DNA of 64,000 nucleotides from Daldinia sp. FL1419 (lineage: Eukaryota; Ascomycota; Sordariomycetes; Xylariales; Hypoxylaceae): the NCBI GenBank assembly GCA_025201765.1, contig MU623366.1, positions 62,001 through 126,000 on the forward strand, in the 5' to 3' direction. Within the stretch, counting starts at the first letter, position 1, and the number at the start of each line of letters is the position of its first letter. This document shows positions 57,476-64,000 of this stretch, one piece after another. The notes below the pieces were generated by a model, which had not been told where the DNA came from, searched no databases, and saw only the letters and a program-made list of their open reading frames with translations. The position numbers and the translations under genes were made by a program.

Positions 57476-58205
57476 ATGCGAGCCTACTGGTACGATAATG
57501 CGCCTGTAAGTGATCAGATAATTGAAAAAAAAAAAAAAAAAGTGCCCCTCATCACATCATCGCGGGTTGTTTTCGTGAATGCGCTTACCCGTATAATTCA
57601 TCGCGATACTACAACTTATGATTTTACACAACTACATTATACTAACAATTAAGTAGGGCGACCAGCGCCTGCCGCATGACTCTGGCAAAGATCTAGATGC
57701 TGCGGCTCTCGAGAAACTGGGCGTTTTATACTTCCGATACCCTGAAGTATCTGCTGTCGACGAGCTCGCCAGCAAGCGCGGATACAAAAACCGCGATGAG
57801 ATCACCGTCTCCCCCGAGAAGATGGGCGACGTCTACGAGGAGAAGGTCAAGTCCTTCTTCAACGAGCACTTGCACGAGGACGAGGAGATTAGATACATCC
57901 GCGACGGTCAGGGGTACTTTGACGTGCGAAGCAAAGATGACGAATGGGTGCGCATTCAGCTCGAGAAGGATGACCTGATTATCCTACCTCCGGGTATCTA
58001 CCACCGATTCACTACAGATGAGAGTAACGTATGTTTATTTCCGCTTCCCGCATATCTACGAGCAGATATATCTAACATCCCGCTGTAGTACATCCAAGCT
58101 ATGCGCCTTTTCAAGGACGAGCCCAAGTGGACGCCGCTGAACAGGTCGAACGAGCTGGATGAGAACCAGTTCCGCAAGGAATATGTCTCACAATACCTAA
58201 AATAA
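57476..58205 (+). CDS. adi1: Acireductone dioxygenase of the methionine salvage pathway
   Basis: Three exons, 57476-57505, 57657-58028 and 58089-58205, give 172 aa. The enzyme oxidises the acireductone of 5'-methylthioadenosine recycling; with iron it yields the methionine precursor keto acid. The first exon is just MRAYWYDNAP, the classic start of this family, joined in phase to GDQRLPHDSGKDLD. The cupin metal ligands are all there: H81, H83 and E87 in HLHEDEEIRYI and H126 in PPGIYHRF. The last exon begins YIQAMRLFKDEPKW and ends EYVSQYLK. The 151-nt first intron contains an A15 tract and a TACTAACAA branch site. Confidence 0.97.
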
Positions 58206-58743
58206 GTTAGGTGAGGGTGATGCGAAGTGTTACGAAGTTACGCGTTGTATGGATGATCTAGCGGATGTGGCGGTAGCAATACTTTAAGCCTCGGGCGCGG
58301 AGGGTTCTTTTGTTAATAGAAAATTCCTTGGTGAGGTGACGAATAAAAAAGATATGTTGCTTGATTATAATTCGAGTATTATATGATACCATAAAATTTT
58401 GGTGTTTTGACGTTGCGATAATTCAGTATACAACAAATTAAGGAGTAAAATCTAAGAGCGATCTATCATACATAAAAACGGACAAAATAGTAACTACTAA
58501 GTTAGTTACGAATCTTAAACACAAGTTCGACAGTCTCGGCAATGAGATTTGCGGGGACTTACCAAATAGGTAGCATTACCTTTTACCCCAGCCAAGACGG
58601 AACCCCAACTTTCTTTCTCTCTTCTCTTCCCCGACCACCCAAAACCCCCCATTAGATGATGCGGTGCGCCTTGGAACAGACGAATGGGATCCGCGAAATG
58701 ACGAGCTCGCACCTCAAATCGCAGCAGCCAACCCATCCCCATC
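58206..58743. other. Intergenic region upstream of the SDR gene
   Basis: AT-rich 3' sequence of the dioxygenase gene followed by the SDR promoter, with a CT-rich tract at 58608-58630. No gene is seen. Confidence 0.4.
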
Positions 58744-59966
58744 ATGGACTCTAGATCCGCGTCCGAAGTCGCCCAGCCCTCGCCCGCGGGCAGCACCTCC
58801 GCTAGCACCGCTGCCGCCGGTGCGCCGTCGAAGGGCAAGTTGCTGCTTCCCGCTAGCTGCGAGCCTCCGCTGCCGAATGCGCCTCGGAAGCAACTCGTAT
58901 GGATTGTAAGTTCATACATCCATCCGACTCGTACATTCAAATGGCCTTTCACAATGAGAACCTATTTGAGTATTACATAGGTCTCTGCGGGAATAAACGG
59001 GGTTAACGAACGGGCGCATAGGTCTTTGGCGGCACAGGCCATATGGGCCGGTCGCTGGTGAAATGCGCGTTGGCGCGGGGCGATTTGGTCGCGGACGTAG
59101 GGCGCACGTTTGAGAGCTCGCCGGAGGAGATGGCGGGCCAGCACGAGAATTGTCTTGGCCTGCTGTGCGACGTGCGCGCGCGGCAGAGCGTAGCGCAAGT
59201 CGTCGAGCGGACGCTGGACCGCTTTGGTCGCATCGACGTCGTTGCGAATTGCTCGGGCTACGGAGTGATTGGAGCGTGCGAGGATCAGGATGAGCATGAG
59301 ATTCGCAATCAGTTCGAGACGAATTTCATGGGCACTTTGCATATTATTCAGGCTACGCTTCCTTATTTCCGCCAGCAGAACGGGGGACGGTATCTTATTT
59401 TCAGTTCGACGAGCGGAGCTTTGGGTGTGCCTGGATTAGGGCCCTATTGCGCGACGAAGTATGCGGTTGAAGGACTAATCGAAGCGATGCTCTACGAGAT
59501 TGACTCATTCAATGTCAAGGCGACTCTAGTAGAGCCTGGGCTAGTACGACGTGATGAGCCGGACGCAGAAGCAAGCCCTCTGCCCACATGGGGTCACTTC
59601 TTGATCAAGCAGCCGAGCGAGGCATACGGACACTCGACATCGCCAGCGCTACACGCGAAGCGGATGGTGCAGTGGCTCGGGGACCGACAGCCGACAAGCG
59701 CAGTTAAATGCGCGGAACTAGTCTGGCAGCTAGCGCATTGCTCGTACCCGCCGCTACGTTTAGTCCTCGGCAGTTATGCCATCGAGAGTATCCGTGACCG
59801 CCTTAGGTCCGTCACCGAAGAACTAGAAGATTGGAAGCATCTTAACTATCCCGCCGCCCCCGAGACGGAGGCTGCTGCTTCGACAGCGGAGAAGAACGAG
59901 AAGGACAACGAGAAGGAAGACGACACGGGGGATTCGAATGTGGAAATGCAAGATCCTTCTACTTAG
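58744..59966 (+). CDS. Short-chain dehydrogenase/reductase
   Basis: Two exons, 58744-58905 and 59022-59966, give 368 aa. The first exon encodes a 50-residue Ser/Ala/Pro-rich, probably disordered extension. The splice completes a Rossmann fold beginning QLVWIVFGGTGHMGRS. The classical SDR elements follow: CDVRARQSVAQVV, an NCSGYG in place of the usual NNAG, TNFMGTLHIIQ, the Ser in SSTSGALG (about S183) and YCATK (Y196, K200). The catalytic triad is therefore present. The C-terminus is a charged Glu/Lys/Asp tail, again unusual for an SDR. Codons are GC-rich. The substrate is unknown. Confidence 0.85.
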
Positions 59967-60946
59967 GCTTCAAGAGTTTATCTTCTGGTTCGATGCCTCC
60001 TTGAAAGCTCAGACACACTATTTTGGTACAGGAGTTGGTCGGATATGTCACTACTGCCAAGTACCAAGTTTAAGAAATCTTTTCTTCTTCTTTTTTTCTT
60101 TTTTTGGGAGATAGTTGTCGGACACTATAAGATTCTTATTTGCTGATTGAAATTTGTCCAATTAGTGGAATCAACCGCAGACGCAAACATATTGCCCTCC
60201 GGATAACTATACAATATCTTTGATTACCTTCCATTTGACTTCGAAATATGACATATGAATGTGAAATATAAATGAAATAGTTATATGTACCATTTGAGGC
60301 TTGTCGTTTAAACGAGAGGACCCTGGTTGGCGTTTGTTTTCTGTACATAGAAGCATTGATGGTTCTAAATTTACCAACGCCAAGACAAAAACTAAGATTT
60401 TATATGTATACAACACAAGCCTCACCTCGGACGCCACATTTTGATTTATCTCGAGGCTTCAAATAATAGGCAATGTCTGCCTGCACTCGGTAAAATTACC
60501 CTCGATTAAAAACTCCTCTGGCATGCGTCCCTGACGATATCCGTTAAAGAATTCATTTTAATGATTTACATAACTACACGACTGCTGTCTTCAATTGTTT
60601 TACTTAACGCCAACTACAATAATATACGCCAATTCTCGAGTAATTGGTTTTCTAGTTATTCGTTCTTTTTTACTTATTAGTTAAAAGACCCTTGAATCTA
60701 TAAAAAAAAAAAAAAGTACAGGAGTACTTGTCGCAATCTACGCGTTAATCGGGTCCACAATTTCCGGGCGCAGCGCCGTTTCGTTTGACAGATAGCCAAC
60801 TCTTTTTCTTTTCCCCTGATTTTAGTTTTAAGTCCTCCGATCTTCCCATTCCTCTCCTTCGCCATCCATACCTATTAATCCTACCGCCAGCCAAGCCGAG
60901 TCAGAACTTGAAATAGGAAGAGAAGATACATTTCTGTATCGTCACC
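59967..60946. other. Intergenic region between SDR and GDP-mannose transporter
   Basis: T-rich tract near 60079-60106 and an A13 tract near 60703. Frames on the minus strand at 60136-60437 lack recognisable motifs. A CT-rich leader precedes the ATG at 60947. Confidence 0.4.
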
Positions 60947-62332
60947 ATGTCCGACAAGAAGAACGAAGACTTTGCTATTCGCATGCCCGACTCGGGTTTG
61001 CGAAGCCCATATGGCGGAGAGAAGGACCCTTTCATCCCGGCCGCTCGTCCTGCGCGTGTCGCTTCTCACCAGAGCCTCTCTTCTCAGCTCTCCAAGATCG
61101 AGAATAACCCCATCGTCTCCGTCCTCGCCTACTGCCTGTCCTCGATTAGTATGACTGTCGTCAACAAATATGTCGTGTCCGGCTCCGAATGGAATTTGAA
61201 CTTCTTCTATCTCGCAGTCCAGGTACAGCCACTTCCAAGAGATATAAGACAGGGTTTTAGAATTTGCTAACATTGGTGCTTTTAGTCTATTGTGTGTATA
61301 GTAACTATCGAGGCCTGTAAGCAATTGGGCTTGATCACGAACCTCGCGCCGTTCGACGTAAACAAGGGAAAGCGATGTATGTATTTATTGTTTTGCTGGC
61401 TGCCTGCTCGAGTCTCGAGATACCCTGTCTGCATCTATAAAATCTTCTAACATCGTTGCAGGGTTCCCTATCTCTCTCCTCCTTGTCGGTATGATCTACA
61501 CGAGTACCAAGTCGCTGCAGTTCCTGTCCGTCCCCGTATACACTATCTTCAAGAACTTGACTACTATTGTTATCGCATACGGCGAGGTGCTATGGTTCGG
61601 CGGCAGCGTCACGCCTCTGGCCCTCCTCTCCTTCGGTCTTATGGTTTTGAGTTCCGTCGTTGCTGCTTGGGCGGATACGCGCAGCGCTAGTCAAACTGCC
61701 GCCGCCGCCGAGGCTCTTGCGACTTTGAACGCTGGATATGCTTGGATGGGTCTCAACGTTTTCTGCACTGCTGCTTATATCCTGAGCATGCGTAAGGTTA
61801 TCAAGAGCATGAATTTCAAGGACTGGGACAGTAAGTTTCTAATGCGCCATTGGCTCTCCTATCTAAGCTATATGCTAACTATAAATACCTAGGCATGTTC
61901 TACAACAACTTCCTCACCATCCCCGTCCTAGTTGTCTGCTCGCTTATCGCAGAGGACTGGTCCAGCGACAACTTGGCCAAGAACTTCCCCCCCGACACCC
62001 GAAATGCTCTCTTCGTTGGTATGATCTACTCCGGTATGGCTGCTATCTTCATCTCGTACTGCTCCGCGTGGTGCATCCGAGTTACGTCTTCCACCACCTA
62101 CTCCATGGTCGGAGCTCTCAACAAGCTCCCGATCGCCGTCAGTGGTCTCATCTTCTTCTCCGCACCTGTCACCGTGGGTAGCGTTTCAGCTATTCTTATC
62201 GGTTTCATCAGCGGTATCGTGTACGCCTGGGCCAAGGTACGACAGATGCAGGTAGCCAAGAACTCGCTGCCGACTACCCAGCCCACTATGAGCGCAAGCT
62301 CTCAGAGCAACCGCGATGCCGCCAACTCGTAA
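60947..62332 (+). CDS. VRG4: Golgi GDP-mannose transporter, Vrg4/Gmt type
   Basis: Four exons, 60947-61222, 61286-61376, 61462-61830 and 61893-62332, give 391 aa. The protein exchanges GDP-mannose for GMP across the Golgi membrane, supplying mannosylation of proteins and lipids. A polar N-terminal tail of about 50 residues is followed by about ten membrane segments of the drug/metabolite transporter fold. The nucleotide-sugar motif FYNNFLTIP and the GDP-mannose-binding GALNK are both present, the latter in STTYSMVGALNKLPIAVSG. Splices rebuild AVQSIVCIVTIEACK, GKRWFPISLLLVG and KDWDSMFYNNF. The cytosolic C-terminal tail is Ser/Gln-rich. Confidence 0.96.
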
Positions 62333-63476
62333 GCGAGAGCGGCGGTGCTTTCTACGAGCTTTGCGGCGAGGTTCTTGGCACCGATAGCTTGGCCACTTCG
62401 TGCCAGTGCAATTCTGAACGAGGTGGCAAATAATGGAGGAGCAGCCTCCCTCGAGTCGGCCAGCGTCACTGTATAATATCTATCCCATCCCCATCCCCAT
62501 CCCTTTCGACTCGGTGGTGCCAGACGGACGGGCCGATGATAAAATTTTCTGGTATAGACTTTTTAACTTATAATGAGAACACGGAGCTCTACGGACTACG
62601 GGGAAGAGGGAAGGTCACATTCCATCATCATTCACGATCAATCATCATTAGTCATCATCATATTGTTTTGGACGGCGCAAGAATTTAGGACCCGAAAACC
62701 CTCTCCATCCCTTCCCCCCCACCCCCTTACCAACCCCCTTTCTGCCCTTATCATGTCATTGTGGTTGCTTTTAATTTATAGGGAGGGTATTAAGCATTGT
62801 TCGTGCCTATACGCACGTCGTGTAGTGGGTAGTCTAAAAACCTCTATACCATGCGTGCATGTTGAATCAAATCGATGTTGGGGGTGGAAATAAGAAGGGA
62901 AAGGGGGGGAAGGGAGCATGTCACATACAAATACCATATGCGTACGAACGTACGAGCTGGTCTATCTGAGCAGTCGTAATACACTAAAGCAACTACTTAT
63001 TGGCTTACGAGTTAATCATATAGAGATGGCTAGGTCTTTAATGTTTCTGATGTGGGCGTTGTAAAGGGGCAATGTGATGAGGTCAAGATAGAAATGACTC
63101 AACTACCTACCTTAATGACTACATAAATGTCTAGGTACCTAATGTTTTTTAAGTATAATTTGTGTATTTAGTTCGATGTTTTGATTTTTCATTCATTTTG
63201 ACTTGATTTTGAAAATATCCCCTTTTCTCATATCCCACCTAGCCGTTGATGTATCCCATGGTCTTATCCGCCCCTTTTCTCATAGAAAAAGAAAGGGAAA
63301 TAAAATTCCGCTCACTCTATCTCACCAAGGCAGTCAATTTTCACTGCCGTTCCTTATCCTGATGCTAATTCAATCTCAAACTATCCTGGGCACCTAAGCA
63401 TCCAAATTTACCCACACCTACCTTGTGATAGAGCGGTATCTGCACAAGATGTGTCCTTTACCACTCCCCCATTCAG
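62333..63476. other. Intergenic region downstream of the GDP-mannose transporter
   Basis: Contains a short CCCCAT repeat near 62488-62505, ATCATC-type repeats near 62620-62660, a TGACTCA (bZIP/Gcn4-type) motif near 63094 and TAGGTACCTA at 63132-63141. No gene is supported. Confidence 0.4.
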
Positions 63477-64000
63477 CTATACCATAGGACCAATTTTAAC
63501 ACCCCCTATCGATATACAACCGTCGGTTGCCAGCATCCCTATCCCTCCGCCGGGATACTGTGAGTCGCGTGCCGAGAGCTCGGTTTTGCCGACCCGGGCA
63601 TATAGTAAGTCACCCGATACCTTCAAAGTCACGCTGTACGAAGCGTCATACTGCCAGTCGAACTCAACGCTGGCTAATTCTATCCGTTCTTCATCCAAGG
63701 CTTTGACTAGGGCAATCCGCTTTACGGAATCGCTACTGTTGATATCGCCCTTCTGAAAGAGTAGCGCGTAGTACCTATTCAGCCCTCGCACCCGCACGGC
63801 AACACCGACTGTCCCGCCAAGCTTGACGACGAGGTTCCTAAATATGGCTCTGTAATCTGACCAATCTCGTGTGCCGTAGCTGACAAGCCCTTCGCCTTGA
63901 TCCTGGGATACAACGAACGCACCGAAGGAAATATCAAACATATCGGCACTGCTGACGAAAGAACGCTTGAAGAAGGACCTTGGCCCGTCTCGGTCATCGC
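63477..64000 (-). CDS. C-terminal part of an unidentified protein with a beta-sandwich-like domain, 5' end outside window
   Basis: The minus-strand frame is open from the window edge (64000) to a stop at 63477-63479, about 173 codons. It holds alternating hydrophobic and polar strands: DISFGAFVVSQDQ, WSDYRAIFRNLVVKLGG, VGVAVRVRGLNRYYALLFQK, ELASVEFDW, YSVTLKVSGDLLYARVG and GGIGMLATDGCISIGGVKI. This pattern resembles a concanavalin/laminin-G-like sandwich. I recall similar C-terminal domains after fungal and bacterial ADP-ribosylglycohydrolase-like proteins, but the catalytic part is not in view and the link is tentative. Confidence 0.5.
   Translation of the reverse strand, partial: DDRDGPRSFFKRSFVSSADMFDISFGAFVVSQDQGEGLVSYGTRDWSDYRAIFRNLVVKLGGTVGVAVRVRGLNRYYALLFQKGDINSSDSVKRIALVKALDEERIELASVEFDWQYDASYSVTLKVSGDLLYARVGKTELSARDSQYPGGGIGMLATDGCISIGGVKIGPMV

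Overview
The window looks like nuclear DNA of a filamentous ascomycete. I infer a sordariomycete-type genome, but I cannot name the species. Nearly every gene is broken by short GT..AG introns of about 48 to 140 nt, with CTAAC/CTAAT-like branch sites just before the acceptor. Genes lie on both strands without operons, and the proteins are typical fungal housekeeping proteins. I rebuilt the exon structures by hand from splice signals, phase and family motifs. In every multi-exon model except the uncertain ones flagged below, exon lengths add up to a whole number of codons.

Layout. 1-2.2 kb: the 3' end of a ketopantoate reductase-like gene, then mitochondrial ribosomal protein bL12m (-), which shares a 400-bp divergent promoter with the next gene. 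2.2-17.2 kb: one giant gene, midasin (MDN1/REA1, 3 exons, 4957 aa). 17.9-20 kb: a phenol-hydroxylase-type FAD monooxygenase (-, 5 exons). 21.5-23.1 kb: a type II NADH dehydrogenase. 23.1-26.2 kb: gene-poor and partly AT-rich, with one doubtful gene. 26.2-29.5 kb: a farnesylated-type class I DnaJ (Ydj1/Mas5) and ribosomal protein eL32. 29.5-38.3 kb: a gene-poor accessory block with an orphan 403-aa ORF, a small zinc-finger protein, several broken-looking frames and TATA-type promoters. 38.3-45.3 kb: mitochondrial GluRS, COP9 subunit 5 (-), mitoribosomal uS10m and mitochondrial TrpRS. 45.6-49.2 kb: an importin-13-like karyopherin (-, 8 exons). 50.3-53.1 kb: aminopeptidase P and a FUN14-like membrane protein in tight convergent arrangement. 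54.0-54.6 kb: a three-exon gene for the centromeric histone H3 variant CENP-A/CenH3 (-), easily missed because no exon makes a long ORF. 55.7-62.3 kb: Derlin, acireductone dioxygenase, an SDR oxidoreductase and the Golgi GDP-mannose transporter. 63.5-64 kb: the 3' end of a gene (-) running off the window.

Themes. Four genes serve mitochondrial translation (bL12m, uS10m, GluRS, TrpRS), two serve cytosolic ribosomes (midasin, eL32), and several serve proteostasis (DnaJ, CSN5, Derlin, aminopeptidase P). There are no operons, so this is proximity, not proven co-regulation. A 10-bp palindrome (TACCTAGGTA or its rotated form TAGGTACCTA) recurs in intergenic DNA across the window. I saw no tRNA, rRNA, CRISPR array or intact transposon.
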